The notes beneath the pieces were generated by a model. It saw nothing but the letters and a program-made list of their open reading frames with translations, was not told the DNA's origin and did no database searches. A DNA stretch of 64,000 nt from Deinococcus sp. QL22 (GTDB lineage Bacteria > Deinococcota > Deinococci > Deinococcales > Deinococcaceae): positions 682,001-746,000 of the forward strand of contig NZ_CP097149.1 in assembly GCF_023370075.1 (NCBI RefSeq), in the 5' to 3' direction. Below, piece by piece: positions 1 through 9,551 of the stretch. Numbering within the stretch: position 1 is the first letter of the stretch; each line of letters starts with the position of its first letter. The position numbers and the translations under genes are program-made.

Positions 1-12
1 GAAGCGGTGTGA

Positions 13-159
13 ATGGTGGGCCGCAAACAGTCAGAACAGCCAAACTCGCCTCTGCTCCTGATCCTCCTCATCGTCATCCCTCTCACGGGCGGTGCGGAAG
101 GCGCGTGGTACGCTTCCAGACGTGACGCTGCCCGCATCTTTCCCCCCCGCCGTGCCTGA
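13..159 (+). CDS. possible small membrane protein (48 aa)
   Basis: An open frame starts with ATG directly after an in-frame TGA at 10-12 and encodes about 48 residues with one strongly hydrophobic stretch ([11 protein letters not shown]) near residues 14-24. It overlaps the first codons of lptB in another frame if lptB starts at 92, and ends exactly over the GTG at 152 that could be an alternative lptB start. The TGA-ATG junction would suit an operon in which an upstream gene, this small protein and lptB are coupled. No family is recognised. It could equally be a chance frame over a longer lptB N-terminus. Confidence 0.35.
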   Translation: MVGRKQSEQPNSPLLLILLIVIPLTGGAEGAWYASRRDAARIFPPRRA

Positions 160-919
160 CGCCGCCCCTGCCAATCCTTTCGCTGGATTGGGACGGCCCG
201 AGTTGGTGGCTTCGGGGTTGTCCAAAAGTTATGGACGGCGGGCGGTGGTGCGGGGCGTGGATTTCCGGGTGCGGCCCGGCGAAATCGTGGCACTGTTTGG
301 CCCCAACGGAGCGGGTAAGACCACCACGTTCTATATGCTGGTGGGCTTTATTCGGCCCGGCGGCGGCAGCATCACCCTCGGAGAACGTGACGTGACGCGC
401 CTGCCTATGCACGAGCGGGCGCGGTTGGGCCTCGGCTATCTGCCGCAGGAACCCAGTGCCTTTCGCAAGCTGACGGCCCGCGATAATTTATTGGCCATCC
501 TGGAATATGGCCCGCTGCCCCGCGCCGAGCAGGAAGCCCGCGCCGACTCGCTGCTGGCCGAATTTGGCCTGACACACTTGGCAGGCAGCTTCGCTTACCA
601 GCTTTCGGGCGGCGAGCGGCGGCGGCTAGAACTGGCCCGTGCCCTCACCACCGACCCCGATTACCTGCTGCTGGACGAACCCTTTACGGGCGTAGATCCC
701 AAAAGCATCCGCGAGATTCAGCGCCTGATTCGGGAACTGCGTGACCGCCGGGGCATCGGCGTGTTCATTACTGACCACAACGTGCGCGAAACCATTGCCC
801 TGACCGACCGGGTGTACCTGATGTTCGATGGTGAAGTGAAGTTCGAAGGCACGCCGCAGGAATTCGCGCAAGACGAAGACGCCCGCCGCCACTACCTCGG
901 CGACGATTTCGAGCTGTAA
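92..919 (+). CDS. lptB: LptB-type ABC transporter ATP-binding protein
   Basis: This is a cytoplasmic ATPase of the LptB family, which powers lipopolysaccharide or outer-membrane lipid export with LptF/G in diderms. Counting from the GTG at 92: Walker A GPNGAGKT at 70-77, Q-loop Gln119, signature LSGGE at 171-175, Walker B YLLLDEPF at 191-198 with catalytic Glu196, and H-loop His229. The first roughly 40 residues before the ABC domain are Pro/Ala-rich and not typical, so the GTGs at 122 or 152 are real alternatives; none has a convincing ribosome site. The DUF3084 gene follows after 12 bases, suggesting one transcript. Deinococcus has an atypical envelope without classical LPS, so the cargo is unknown. 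Confidence 0.88.
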   Translation: MRKARGTLPDVTLPASFPPAVPDAAPANPFAGLGRPELVASGLSKSYGRRAVVRGVDFRVRPGEIVALFGPNGAGKTTTFYMLVGFIRPGGGSITLGERDVTRLPMHERARLGLGYLPQEPSAFRKLTARDNLLAILEYGPLPRAEQEARADSLLAEFGLTHLAGSFAYQLSGGERRRLELARALTTDPDYLLLDEPFTGVDPKSIREIQRLIRELRDRRGIGVFITDHNVRETIALTDRVYLMFDGEVKFEGTPQEFAQDEDARRHYLGDDFEL

Positions 920-931
920 CCGGAGACTGCG

Positions 932-2851
932 ATGCTGTGGCTGTTTTTGCCCTTTGTGGTGATCTTGTCGGGCGTGGTGGCCTACGCCGCCGACACCATT
1001 GCCAAAAAAGCCGGACGCAAGCATCTGCGCTGGTTCGGGTTGCGGCCCAAAACCACGGCGCTGATTGTGGCCGTACTGTCGGGCATGGGCATCAGCGCGG
1101 CCAGTCTCGCGGCGTTTCTGGTGCTCAATTCCAGCGCCATCAATACCATTGCTCAGGCCGACCAACTGCGCCCGCAACTGGACGCCCTGAAAACCGAGAT
1201 TCTGGGCGTCCAGAACGACCTGAAAACGGCCCAGAGTGGCCGCGACACGGCCCAGCGCGAGGCCGATGCGTTGCGCGAGCAGCAGCAGGCCGCGCTGACC
1301 GATCTTCAGGCCGCCCGCAGCAACCTTAAAGATGCACGCACCGCCCAGCAACGCCTTCAGACGGAAGCTGCCGCCTTGCAGGACAAGGTAGAGGCGCTGA
1401 CTACCCTGCGAACCGACTTGGAAGCCCGCGCCGCGCTCTCCCGCACGCTGCTCACGGCGTCCGAGGCAGCGTTTGCTTCCAGTCAGGCCCGCGCAGAAGC
1501 GCTGGACAGCCAAGTGGTAGACCTGAATACTCGCTCGGCGCTGGCAGAACAGGAAGCGCAGTTGGCCCAGAACCGCGCCGCCACTGCCCAGATTCAGACT
1601 GAGGAGGCGCAGCAACAAGCAGAGCAGGCGCAGGCGCAGGCCGACGCTGCACAGGTTCAGGCGACAGCGGCTCAGGCCCAGGCCAAAGCCGCGCAGGGAC
1701 AGGCGCGGGTGGCACGGGCGCAGGTCTTGGCGGTGGCCGCACAGGTGCAGCAGGCTCAGGCGCAGGTGCGCCAAGCTCAGGCCAGAGTGCAGCAGGCCGG
1801 AGCCCAGGCCAAAGCCGCGCAGGCCAAGGCGCAGCAGGCTCAGGCTCAGGTAGAACAGACCCGCAGCCTCGCCGCACAGTTGGGGGGACAGGTGCGCCAA
1901 CTGGAAGCCGACCGCGCCGCCGCCACCAAAGAGCGCGACGCCGCCGTGACCGCCCGCACGCAGGCCGAAACCCAGCGCGACGCCACCCAACGCGAGAGTG
2001 CCCGCCTGATCGGCGAGCGAGACCGCATTGCCAACGAGCGTGACCGAGTGGCACAGGAGCGCAACCGCGCCGCCGCAGAACTGACCAAGGCCGCCCAGGA
2101 ACGCCAGCAGGCCACAGCCGAACGTGACCGCGTGCGGGCCGAAGTGACCACGCTCCGCACCCAGCAAAAACAACTGCTCACGGCCAACGAAGTCCTGTCT
2201 AAAGATCTGGCGACGGCCCGTGCCACGCTGGGACAACTGCAAGATGAATACTCCAGCGCCCGCACAGAACTGAGCGCCAGCCGGAACACCGACCTCGCTT
2301 TTCCGCGCAACGATCTGGTGTATGCGGGCGTGGTGCCGGGCGTGCGAAACCTGGACGCCTTTTTGCAGGCCGCCGCCACTGCTGCCCAGAGCCGGGGCGC
2401 AAAAGGCACGCCCGCCGCCCGCCTGAATGCTGCCGCCCGCACCGCACTGGAAACCAAATTGCGCGGCCTGAACGCCAGCACCTTCGTGCAGTGCCGCGCT
2501 GCCAGCAACACCGTGACGGGCTTTCCGGTAGACCTGACCTGCGACGCCCGCCCCAACAGCGTGCTGTACCGCAGCGGCGAAGGCATCCGGCGCGTGAACC
2601 TGACTCTCAGCGCCGATACCCGCACTCTTCAGGCCCAGATCAGTGAGGCCGTGCAGGACGTGGTACTCGACCTGACCACACGCGGCGTGCCCAGTGAATA
2701 CATCAACAATCTGGGGCTGGACGTGAACGAGTTCGTAGACCTGATCACGCGCCTGAACGCCAAAACTGGCCCCACTGCCACCCTGACTATTGCCGCCCGC
2801 GACGACGTGCGCCCCGGCAGCCGGGTGGATTTGTACGCGATTGTGCCGTAG
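932..2851 (+). CDS. DUF3084 coiled-coil membrane protein
   Basis: A 639-residue protein with two N-terminal hydrophobic segments (about residues 1-20 and 42-66) typical of DUF3084. A long coiled coil follows from about 75 to 440, with very regular Ala/Gln-rich repeats (AQ-AQ-A pattern around 225-315) and later Arg/Glu-rich heptads ([20 protein letters not shown]). A globular C-terminal DUF3084 domain starts near 455. The start ATG has a CCGGAG ribosome site and lies 12 bases after lptB. Function is not known for the family. The topology suggests an inner-membrane anchored rod; whether the rod faces the periplasm or cytoplasm cannot be told from sequence. Confidence 0.85.
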   Translation: MLWLFLPFVVILSGVVAYAADTIAKKAGRKHLRWFGLRPKTTALIVAVLSGMGISAASLAAFLVLNSSAINTIAQADQLRPQLDALKTEILGVQNDLKTAQSGRDTAQREADALREQQQAALTDLQAARSNLKDARTAQQRLQTEAAALQDKVEALTTLRTDLEARAALSRTLLTASEAAFASSQARAEALDSQVVDLNTRSALAEQEAQLAQNRAATAQIQTEEAQQQAEQAQAQADAAQVQATAAQAQAKAAQGQARVARAQVLAVAAQVQQAQAQVRQAQARVQQAGAQAKAAQAKAQQAQAQVEQTRSLAAQLGGQVRQLEADRAAATKERDAAVTARTQAETQRDATQRESARLIGERDRIANERDRVAQERNRAAAELTKAAQERQQATAERDRVRAEVTTLRTQQKQLLTANEVLSKDLATARATLGQLQDEYSSARTELSASRNTDLAFPRNDLVYAGVVPGVRNLDAFLQAAATAAQSRGAKGTPAARLNAAARTALETKLRGLNASTFVQCRAASNTVTGFPVDLTCDARPNSVLYRSGEGIRRVNLTLSADTRTLQAQISEAVQDVVLDLTTRGVPSEYINNLGLDVNEFVDLITRLNAKTGPTATLTIAARDDVRPGSRVDLYAIVP

Positions 2852-2911
2852 GGGAACGCCCTGAACCGTAAGTGTCGGGTCGTGGGCTTTGAGGTGCGAA
2901 GGCCCAGAGCC

Positions 2912-3982
2912 TCAGCCCAAGTAAGCCACCAGCAAGTCTATTCCCGCCCGCAAGTCATCCTCATGCACGGCCTCGACGATGGTATGAATGTAGCGGGTAG
3001 GCAGGCTGAGGGTCACGCTGGGCACGCCCGCCCGCGATTTCTGGATGGCCGCGCCGTCTGTGCCGCCCAGCGCTAGCACTTCCAGTTGGTAACGGATGCC
3101 CTCGCGCTCGGCCAAATCCACCAGCTCGTCTACCAGCCAGCGGGTCGAGATCATGGTGGAATCGAAGACCTTGATGCCGATGCCGTCGCCTAGGCGGGTC
3201 ACGGCTTCTTCGGGGGCGACTCCAGGCGTGTCTACGGCCAACGTCACGTCCAGCCCGATGCCCAGCGTCGGCTCTATGCCGTAGGCGGCCACCACTGCTC
3301 CGCGCAGACCCACCTCCTCCTGCACGCTGAACACGGCCACCAGATCGTGGCGGGGGCGTTTGTCTCGGAACTGGCGCAGCACTTCCAGTTGCATAAACAC
3401 GCTGGCTCGGTCATCCATCGCCTTGCCCACCGTCAGTTTGCCCACCTGCCGCGCCGTCTGATCCAGCGTCACCATGTCGCCAATTCGCACGCGCCGTTTC
3501 ACCTCATCGGCGTCCAGGCCCAAGTCCACAAAGAATTCCTTGATTTCCGGAATCTTCTTGCGCTCCTCCGCACTGGCGATATGCACGGGCTTGCCGCCGG
3601 GCGTCAGAATGCCGGGCAATGCGCCGCCCCGCGTATTCACGGTCACGTTGCGGGCAAACAGGTTGCGGGTATCGAAGCCGCCGAGGGCCTGCACACGCAC
3701 AAAGCCCCGGTCATCCACGAAGCGCACCAAGAAGCCGATTTCATCCATGTGGGCGCTGAGCATCACGCGTTGGCGTTCGCCGTCCGACTTTTTGGCTTTG
3801 CGTCCGGCGCGGGTGGCAATGATGTTGCCCAGAGCGTCCACGCGCACGTCGTCGACCAGCCCTTCCAGTTCGCGCAGCACGAGGTCGCGCACGGCTTCCT
3901 CGTTGCCGGGCACGCCGTTCAAGTCAGAAAGCTGATGCAAAAGTTCCAGCCGCAATTGGGTTGTAGGCACGCGGCTTAGCAT
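2912..3982 (-). CDS. M42 family metallopeptidase (aminopeptidase)
   Basis: A 356-residue co-catalytic zinc aminopeptidase or endoglucanase-like protein of peptidase family M42. Visible signatures include AHMDEIGF (first zinc His and catalytic Asp), the middle dinuclear-site Asp in KAMDDRAS, the QEEVG catalytic Glu motif, and HTIVEAVHEDD near the end. It is probably a cytoplasmic TET-type aminopeptidase degrading peptides. The frame stays open to 4066, but that longer start would lie inside the rpmE terminator (4051-4087), so the ATG at 3982 (MLSRVPTTQL) is chosen. It is convergent with the DUF3084 gene. Confidence 0.92.
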   Translation of the reverse strand: MLSRVPTTQLRLELLHQLSDLNGVPGNEEAVRDLVLRELEGLVDDVRVDALGNIIATRAGRKAKKSDGERQRVMLSAHMDEIGFLVRFVDDRGFVRVQALGGFDTRNLFARNVTVNTRGGALPGILTPGGKPVHIASAEERKKIPEIKEFFVDLGLDADEVKRRVRIGDMVTLDQTARQVGKLTVGKAMDDRASVFMQLEVLRQFRDKRPRHDLVAVFSVQEEVGLRGAVVAAYGIEPTLGIGLDVTLAVDTPGVAPEEAVTRLGDGIGIKVFDSTMISTRWLVDELVDLAEREGIRYQLEVLALGGTDGAAIQKSRAGVPSVTLSLPTRYIHTIVEAVHEDDLRAGIDLLVAYLG

Positions 3983-4050
3983 AGTCGTCGGCGTGCACCA
4001 TATGTCTATCTCAGCGGGACACTTGACCGATTCCATGCCAATTCCATGCC

Positions 4051-4087
4051 AAAAAAACCGCCCCACCAGTAACGGCAGGGCGGTCTT
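4051..4087 (-). terminator. intrinsic terminator after rpmE
   Basis: On the minus strand a stem ACCGCCC/GGGCGGT-type hairpin with a loop of about 14 bases is followed by a run of seven T. It lies just past the rpmE stop codon and separates rpmE from the M42 gene. Confidence 0.9.
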
Positions 4088-4098
4088 GAGCGTTCGTC

Positions 4099-4317
<219 letters not shown>

Positions 4318-4329
4318 GGGGTGCCTCCT

Positions 4330-4353
4330 CCGTTACGTCAAAGTGCGTAACGG
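4330..4353 (-). promoter_or_regulatory. hairpin abutting the rpmE ribosome site
   Basis: A perfect 8-bp inverted repeat, CCGTTACG and CGTAACGG with an 8-base loop, whose 3' arm ends in the first G residues of the GGAGGAGG Shine-Dalgarno of rpmE. Positioned this way it could sequester the ribosome site. L31 autoregulatory leaders are known in other phyla; this one was not matched to any of them. Confidence 0.55.
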
Positions 4354-4425
4354 GCAACTCTAGAACTGTAGCACATAGCGGCGCGGCTCAGTACCAGTTA
4401 CTCAGGGCCAAGTACAGTATTCAGC

Positions 4426-5616
4426 TCAAGGCCAGATGAAACTGCCCTGCCACAGCTCCCCCCGCCGAATAAAGGGCATCGGCGTTCCGGTAATGCGGTG
4501 GCCGCCTTTCACGGCAGCACGCACGATCAGGCGTGGGTCGAGGTGGGGATACAGAGTGCGGGCAAACGCCACATCGTCGCGCACGTCGAGGCTGCCGCCG
4601 CTGGCGACGGAATCGGTGCCGAGGGCGATTTCTACCCCTGCCGCCGCAAACGCTGACCACGGAAACACCCCGCATTCTAGGTGGGTATTGCTGCGCGGGC
4701 AGGTAACCACGGCGCAGCCTGCGCGGGCGGTGCGGGCCATATCGTCGGGTGTCACGTTCACCATATGCACCAGCGTGGGGCGGGCGGCCAACACGCCGAG
4801 TTCATCGAGGTAGCGCACGGGCGTCAGGTCGGATTCGGGGGCGCGTCCGATCACCTCGGCAAATGTAGCGGGGTAGGGAAAGCGGGTCATGCTGTCCCAG
4901 ATGGGGCCGCCGCCCGTGCGGAACAATTCCACTTCGGCGGGGTGTTCGGCCACATGGATCTGCAGCGGAATCCCCTCGCCCTCCGCATAGTCGGCCAGCA
5001 AGCGCATCAGACGGTGGCTGACCGTAAACGGCGTATGGGGCGACAAGCCGAGGCGGGAGCCACCGGGACGCTCCAGCTTGCGGTGGGTTTCTATGACCTG
5101 CCTCGTCGCCTGAAATACTTCGTCGGCCCGGTCTGGAAAGGGGCTGAGAACCTCGTAATACAGGACGCCGGACAGGTCGGTGCGGGCCAGCAACGGGGCC
5201 AACAGATCTTGTCCATGCGACCACACGATGTCACCCACCGCGCCAACACCCAAACGGGTCAGGATGTCGGCTCCAGCCAGAGCGCCTGCCAAACCGCGTT
5301 TTTCTCGCTGGCCCATCGCCACTTCAGGAATCCAGCGAAAGTACGGCAGAGCCTGGAAGTCATACGCGCTCATATCGAGGTGCGTATGGGCATTCACGGG
5401 CGGCGGCGCAATCACGCTTCCGGCGCGGCGCTCGCGGGCGTGTGGAAAGTTGCCGCGCAGGGTGTCGGGATGGCCCGTCGCCGCCACGATCCCGCCTGAC
5501 ACCACCACGCCGCCCGGTGACTGTGCGCCGCCCATGCCCGTATACAGGATGTCGCAGGTCAGGAGTTCGGGCGTGTGGACAGCATCAGCGGCGGCAAGAT
5601 CAGACATGTCCGCCAT
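4426..5616 (-). CDS. amidohydrolase, probable aminodeoxyfutalosine deaminase
   Basis: A COG0402-type (chlorohydrolase-like) amidohydrolase of 396 residues. Metal and catalytic motifs are visible: NAHTHLD near the N-terminus, LSPHTPFTV, IHVAEH, the Thr-Leu-Val-His (TLVHM) metal His, and ALGTDS with the metal Asp. From memory of the literature, a D. radiodurans COG0402 protein (Dr0824) deaminates 6-amino-6-deoxyfutalosine in the futalosine menaquinone pathway; this gene is a good candidate for that role but no other mqn gene is nearby. The frame opens at a TTG at 5640; ATGs at 5616 and 5607 are more credible starts. Confidence 0.8.
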   Translation of the reverse strand: MADMSDLAAADAVHTPELLTCDILYTGMGGAQSPGGVVVSGGIVAATGHPDTLRGNFPHARERRAGSVIAPPPVNAHTHLDMSAYDFQALPYFRWIPEVAMGQREKRGLAGALAGADILTRLGVGAVGDIVWSHGQDLLAPLLARTDLSGVLYYEVLSPFPDRADEVFQATRQVIETHRKLERPGGSRLGLSPHTPFTVSHRLMRLLADYAEGEGIPLQIHVAEHPAEVELFRTGGGPIWDSMTRFPYPATFAEVIGRAPESDLTPVRYLDELGVLAARPTLVHMVNVTPDDMARTARAGCAVVTCPRSNTHLECGVFPWSAFAAAGVEIALGTDSVASGGSLDVRDDVAFARTLYPHLDPRLIVRAAVKGGHRITGTPMPFIRRGELWQGSFIWP

Positions 5617-5655
5617 TGTGCCGCTTGGCACGGCAGACAACAGCGGGCAGACAAA

Positions 5656-5685
5656 GGGCCGGACAACCCGCAGAGTGTCCGGCCC
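5656..5685 (-). terminator. intrinsic terminator after the Spo0M gene
   Basis: A perfect 10-bp inverted repeat, GGGCCGGACA and TGTCCGGCCC, with a 10-base loop, followed on the minus strand by CTTTGT. It lies between the Spo0M-like gene and the downstream amidohydrolase. Confidence 0.8.
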
Positions 5686-5698
5686 CCAGCAACTGTCC

Positions 5699-6433
5699 TC
5701 AGCTCAGGCGCTTGATTCGGCCCTCTAGCTCGTGGGCTACAGCATCCGGCCCTTGGCGCAGCAAATGACCCGGCACGTTCCAGCGATCTTTGCTCTCGAA
5801 TTCGCTGGTAAACAGGCTGGCCACCCCCGTCGCGCGGCGGTCTACTTCCAGGATCACGTCCAGGCCGTCACCGTTGGGGAACATCATCAGTTCCAGTTCG
5901 GTCAGCTTGTACTGCCCATGCGGGGGCCGGAAGCTGAGTTCCTGTGCAATGCGCCCGTGAGAATACTCGACTTCGCTTTTGGCCAGGCTAAAGCCGAGGC
6001 GCTGCGCCGCGCTGATCAGGGTTTCCATGCCTGCGCTGGGCAAGATGGTCAGTTGATCGTTGTCGCTGGGGTCGGAAGCTCCGGCAATATCGGCGTCGGT
6101 GACCAGCCAGACCGACGTGCCGGGGAGGGTCAGGGGCGTGCCTGCCGGAATGACCACACTGAAGGGAAATTCCTGCGTGTCGCCGGGGCGAACAGAAAAA
6201 CTGCCCGTGATCGGCTGGGTAAACAGTGTGTGGTTCACGTAGGAATCGTCGTGACGGTAGCGGGTGGCGATGCCCAAGTTGATCCGCTCGATGGTCTGCT
6301 CCACCGCGCCGCCTTTCACAACCACCACGCCGGTCAGGGGATCACCGATCCGCACCGCCCGGTCACGCAACTGTGCATCCACTTTTGCTGCACCCACACC
6401 CACCGACGCCATCATCTTCTTCAGGAATCCCAT
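5699..6433 (-). CDS. Spo0M (SpoOM/Ygac) family arrestin-like protein
   Basis: A 244-residue protein of the Spo0M family: it begins MGFLKKMMASVGVGAAKVD and continues with two arrestin-like beta-sandwich halves, including VRPGDTQEFPFSVVIPAGTP and ELSFRPPHGQYKLTELELM. Spo0M was named for sporulation control in Bacillus but is widespread in non-sporulating bacteria, where its role is unclear; it is soluble and cytoplasmic. The start has a GGGGGGAG ribosome site. It is followed by its own terminator. Confidence 0.9.
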   Translation of the reverse strand: MGFLKKMMASVGVGAAKVDAQLRDRAVRIGDPLTGVVVVKGGAVEQTIERINLGIATRYRHDDSYVNHTLFTQPITGSFSVRPGDTQEFPFSVVIPAGTPLTLPGTSVWLVTDADIAGASDPSDNDQLTILPSAGMETLISAAQRLGFSLAKSEVEYSHGRIAQELSFRPPHGQYKLTELELMMFPNGDGLDVILEVDRRATGVASLFTSEFESKDRWNVPGHLLRQGPDAVAHELEGRIKRLS

Positions 6434-6540
6434 ACTCCCCCCTTACGCGGCCGCGCCAACTATAGTTCCCGTCTCAATTGGGCCACTGACTGGCTTCGTC
6501 GCCGCCCTATCAGCTTAAGCGATCTCTTAATAACCTGGGC

Positions 6541-7296
6541 TTAAGATTTGACATCCATGCGGCTCTCGGCAATCATGGCCGCGCCGACGATTCCGGCGTC
6601 GTTCAGCAGAGCGGCGGGTGCAAATTTGCTGCGCTCCAATACCAGCGCCGATTCCCATTTTTCGGCCTTTTTGCTCACGCCGCCGCCGATGATAAACAGG
6701 TCAGGCGAAAACAGCAGTTCCAGATGTTGCAGATATTTACTGACCCGCGCCGCCCACTGCTTCCAGTTCAGGTCGTCGCGTTCGCGGGCGCGGTCAGAGG
6801 CCCACGTTTCGGCGTGCTTGTCGCGCAACCACAGGTGACCCAGTTCCGTGTTCGGCACCAAAACACCGTCATGAATCAGGGCGCTGCCGATGCCCGTGCC
6901 GAAGGTCAGCACCAATACTGTGCCCGCCACACCTGCTCCCGCGCCGAATTTGGCCTCGGCCAAACCTGCGGCGTCGGCATCGTTGATCAGGGTCACGTTC
7001 TGGCCGGTGGCTTCGGTAAAGAGCTTATCGGCGTCCAGCCCGATCCAGCCTTTGTCTACGTTGGCCGCACTGAGAGTAACGCCGTGCTGCACGATGCCGG
7101 GAAAGGTCACGCCCACCGCGCCCTTGTGCCCAAAGTGCTTGACCAGTTCGGCCACCACCGCCTTCACGTCGTCCGGGCGTGCGCCTTCGGGTGTGGCAAT
7201 CCGGTGCCGCTCCGCCGTCAGTTTGCCAGTTGCCGTGTCTACTGGAGCGCCTTTGATGCCGCTTCCGCCGATATCGATGCCGAGGATGACCGCCAT
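6541..7296 (-). CDS. ppgK: polyphosphate glucokinase (ROK family)
   Basis: A 251-residue ROK-family sugar kinase that most resembles polyphosphate glucokinase, which phosphorylates glucose to glucose-6-phosphate with polyphosphate or ATP. The N-terminal phosphate motif [20 protein letters not shown] and the GTGIGSALI motif are present. The frame is open further upstream, but the start at 7296 ([11 protein letters not shown]) fits the family and has a TACCCT -10 box seven bases upstream, suggesting a leaderless mRNA. The upstream part of the frame runs into the dispersed repeat at 7356-7511. It is transcribed alone. Confidence 0.9.
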   Translation of the reverse strand: MAVILGIDIGGSGIKGAPVDTATGKLTAERHRIATPEGARPDDVKAVVAELVKHFGHKGAVGVTFPGIVQHGVTLSAANVDKGWIGLDADKLFTEATGQNVTLINDADAAGLAEAKFGAGAGVAGTVLVLTFGTGIGSALIHDGVLVPNTELGHLWLRDKHAETWASDRARERDDLNWKQWAARVSKYLQHLELLFSPDLFIIGGGVSKKAEKWESALVLERSKFAPAALLNDAGIVGAAMIAESRMDVKS

Positions 7297-7355
7297 ACCG
7301 CATAGGGTACAGGCTGGGCGGGGGGAGCGGGCGATGAAGCGGGACAGTGGGGGCT

Positions 7356-7511
7356 GGTCTAAAGGTCTAGGGTCTAAGGTGCTGGGACGGGTACGCCGCT
7401 GAACTGCCCCCTCTGCTCCGCAACTCTGCGAGTCCCACAAGGGACGAAGGCAACAGCTTCAAGCTGGGTTGGAATCTCCTGCTTAGTCGCTCAGACCCTC
7501 GACCCTTAGAC
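7356..7511. repeat. dispersed inverted-arm repeat, copy A
   Basis: The left arm at 7356-7380 (GGTCTAAAGGTCTAGGGTC then TAAGGT) and the right arm at 7491-7511 (TCAGACCCTCGACCCTTAGA then C) are imperfect inverted repeats. They enclose about 110 bases with no gene. Five further copies with the same arms occur at 16195, 22974, 26142, 31011 and 34861. It fills most of the 311-base gap between ppgK and rplT. Confidence 0.8.
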
Positions 7512-7549
7512 GCCCTTCCCCCTTCCAGTTCAATAAAACTCCCAGCTCA

Positions 7550-7584
7550 ACAAAACAAAGCCGCCCCTCCAATCGGAAGGGCGG
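7550..7584 (-). terminator. intrinsic terminator after rplT
   Basis: Minus-strand hairpin GCCGCCC ... GGGGCGGC with a short loop followed by TTTGTTTTG, located just past the rplT stop codon. Confidence 0.88.
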
Positions 7585-7607
7585 CCCTGCTTGGTGCTGC
7601 TCTAAAT

Positions 7608-7967
<360 letters not shown>

Positions 7968-7972
7968 CTAAA

Positions 7973-8173
7973 TCACTTCCCCTTCGGCAGCGCGAGCTTC
8001 ATGCGTGCCCACTCGCTCTTGGCGAGAACGAAACCCTTGCCCTTGCCGCGAATGGTGTCGCCGCTCTTGCCGGTGTTCTGGTGGCGTTTACCGCTCTTGA
8101 ACGCCATGACCTTGCCCGTACCCGTGATTTTCACGCGGCGGGTGGCACTTTTCTTGGTCTTCATCTTAGGCAT
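7973..8173 (-). CDS. rpmI: 50S ribosomal protein bL35
   Basis: A 66-residue bL35 starting [20 protein letters not shown] and rich in Lys and Arg. The frame is open to 8377, but only the ATG at 8171-8173 gives the family start. It is the first gene of an rpmI-rplT operon without infC. The leader is about 165 bases counting from the predicted promoter. Confidence 0.96.
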   Translation of the reverse strand: MPKMKTKKSATRRVKITGTGKVMAFKSGKRHQNTGKSGDTIRGKGKGFVLAKSEWARMKLALPKGK

Positions 8174-8347
8174 TGACTTGCTCCTGTAGCCCGGAAACTC
8201 CGCGCACTGCGTCACCTGAGAGGTGGGCTGCATTCGGGTCGCCGTCTGGGGGCGAGGGCCGTTTCTTCGCCGGGTGCGCATTGCAGGGTATGCAGCAGCA
8301 GTCTGACGGAAACAGTTGGCCGCCCTGTCCCACTTGGCCGACTTGAG

Positions 8348-8377
8348 AGTATACAGGGCGGCGGGGCAGGGGGGCAA
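8348..8377 (-). promoter_or_regulatory. predicted promoter of rpmI-rplT
   Basis: Minus strand -35 TTGCCC (8372-8377), 18-base spacer and -10 TATACT (8348-8353). The spacer is one arm of the 16-bp hairpin that follows terC, so terminator and promoter share sequence. Confidence 0.55.
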
Positions 8378-8402
8378 GTGCCCATTCCCTGCCCCGCCGC
8401 CC
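8356..8402. terminator. 16-bp perfect inverted repeat between terC and rpmI
   Basis: GGGCGGCGGGGCAGGG (8356-8371) and its exact complement (8387-8402) with a 15-base loop. It lies 27 bases past the terC stop and should fold into a very stable hairpin. There is no T-tract, so it is either a Rho-assisted or RNA-stability element, and it overlaps the rpmI promoter. Confidence 0.6.
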
Positions 8403-8428
8403 CACTCCCTCAGAGGAGAAAACTCAGA

Positions 8429-9448
8429 TCAGACTGCCGTTTTCGGCCCTTCTCCACGAGTCTTCCAGAGGCTGACCAGAATGCCGCCCACCAGAATGCT
8501 TATGGTTACGGCGAGGCTGACGGCCGGATCCATCTTGCCGAAGAACTGCGTGTAGAAGATTTTGCCGCCGATGAACACCAGAACCAGCGCCAGCGCGGGC
8601 TTCAGCGCCTCGAAGCGGTGCACGAGGGCGGCGAGGGCGAAGTACAGCGCCCGCAGGCCGAGGATGGCGAAAATGTTACTGGTGTACACGAGGAACGGGT
8701 CTTGGGTGATGGCGAACACGGCGGGAATGGAATCCACCGCGAAGATCACGTCGGCGGCTTCCACGATCAGGAGGGCCAGCAGCAGCGGCGTGGCGTGAAG
8801 GCGCACACGGCCAGTCGCGTCGGGCAGGCGCGTCAGGAACTTCTGGCCGTCCAGCTTGGGGCTGATGGGCACGAAGCGCCGCAGCACGCGCACCATGAAG
8901 TGATTGGAGAGGTCAGGCGTTTCCGATTCGCTCTCTTTGGTGAACAGGAGTTTGATGCCCGTGAGAAGCAGGAATGCGCCGAAAATCCACATGATCCAGT
9001 CGAATTGCGTGACGAGTGCCGTGCCCAGACCGATCATGATGCCGCGCAGCACGATAACGCCGAGGATGCCCCAGAAGAGGACGCGGTGTTGCAGGTGACG
9101 CGGAATGGCGAGCGCCCCGAAAATGACGCTGATGACGAAGACGTTGTCGAGGGCCAGCGCCTTTTCTACGGCGAACGCGGTCAGGTAGGCCATGCCACTT
9201 TGTGCGCCCAGCGCGTACCAGACCCAAGCGCCGAACAGGAGTGCCACACCGATGTAAAACACGCTGAGCTTCAGGCTGGCGCTGATGCTGATTTCCTGCG
9301 GATGCTCTGCGCCCTTTGCTACTGCTTTCTTTTCGCGGCGTTTGCCCAGCACACCGAGGTCGAAGGCCAGCAGAGAAACCACCAACGTCATAAAGACCAG
9401 CCACATCCACGCGGGCTTGCCCAACCACAGTTCATATAAGAATTCCAT
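8429..9448 (-). CDS. TerC family integral membrane protein (Alx-like)
   Basis: A 339-residue TerC family protein with about nine predicted membrane helices. Characteristic pieces include ALDNVFVISVIFGAL, the acidic EAADVIFAVDSIPAVFAI segment and FAILGLRALYFALA. Members such as Alx and MeeF-type proteins export Mn2+ or protect metalated enzymes. The start at 9448 has the ribosome site AAAGGAG. A yybP-ykoY-type riboswitch lies in the 5' leader, which supports a manganese role. Manganese handling is central to Deinococcus stress resistance, so this gene deserves attention. Confidence 0.92.
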   Translation of the reverse strand: MEFLYELWLGKPAWMWLVFMTLVVSLLAFDLGVLGKRREKKAVAKGAEHPQEISISASLKLSVFYIGVALLFGAWVWYALGAQSGMAYLTAFAVEKALALDNVFVISVIFGALAIPRHLQHRVLFWGILGVIVLRGIMIGLGTALVTQFDWIMWIFGAFLLLTGIKLLFTKESESETPDLSNHFMVRVLRRFVPISPKLDGQKFLTRLPDATGRVRLHATPLLLALLIVEAADVIFAVDSIPAVFAITQDPFLVYTSNIFAILGLRALYFALAALVHRFEALKPALALVLVFIGGKIFYTQFFGKMDPAVSLAVTISILVGGILVSLWKTRGEGPKTAV

Positions 9449-9551
9449 CAGTGACACTCCTTTGGGGAGAGCGCCACACGGCAAGTCGGACGAGAGGCCA
9501 ATAGGAATTGGGCCAGACATCATCGGACAAGTCACCATGCGGCGATCCTGT

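Noticed and set aside
626..2242. Long minus-strand open frame of 538 codons opposite lptB and the DUF3084 gene
   Set aside because: Antisense shadow of a GC-rich Ala/Gln-rich coding region; composition is Leu/Gly/His-biased and no motif is present.
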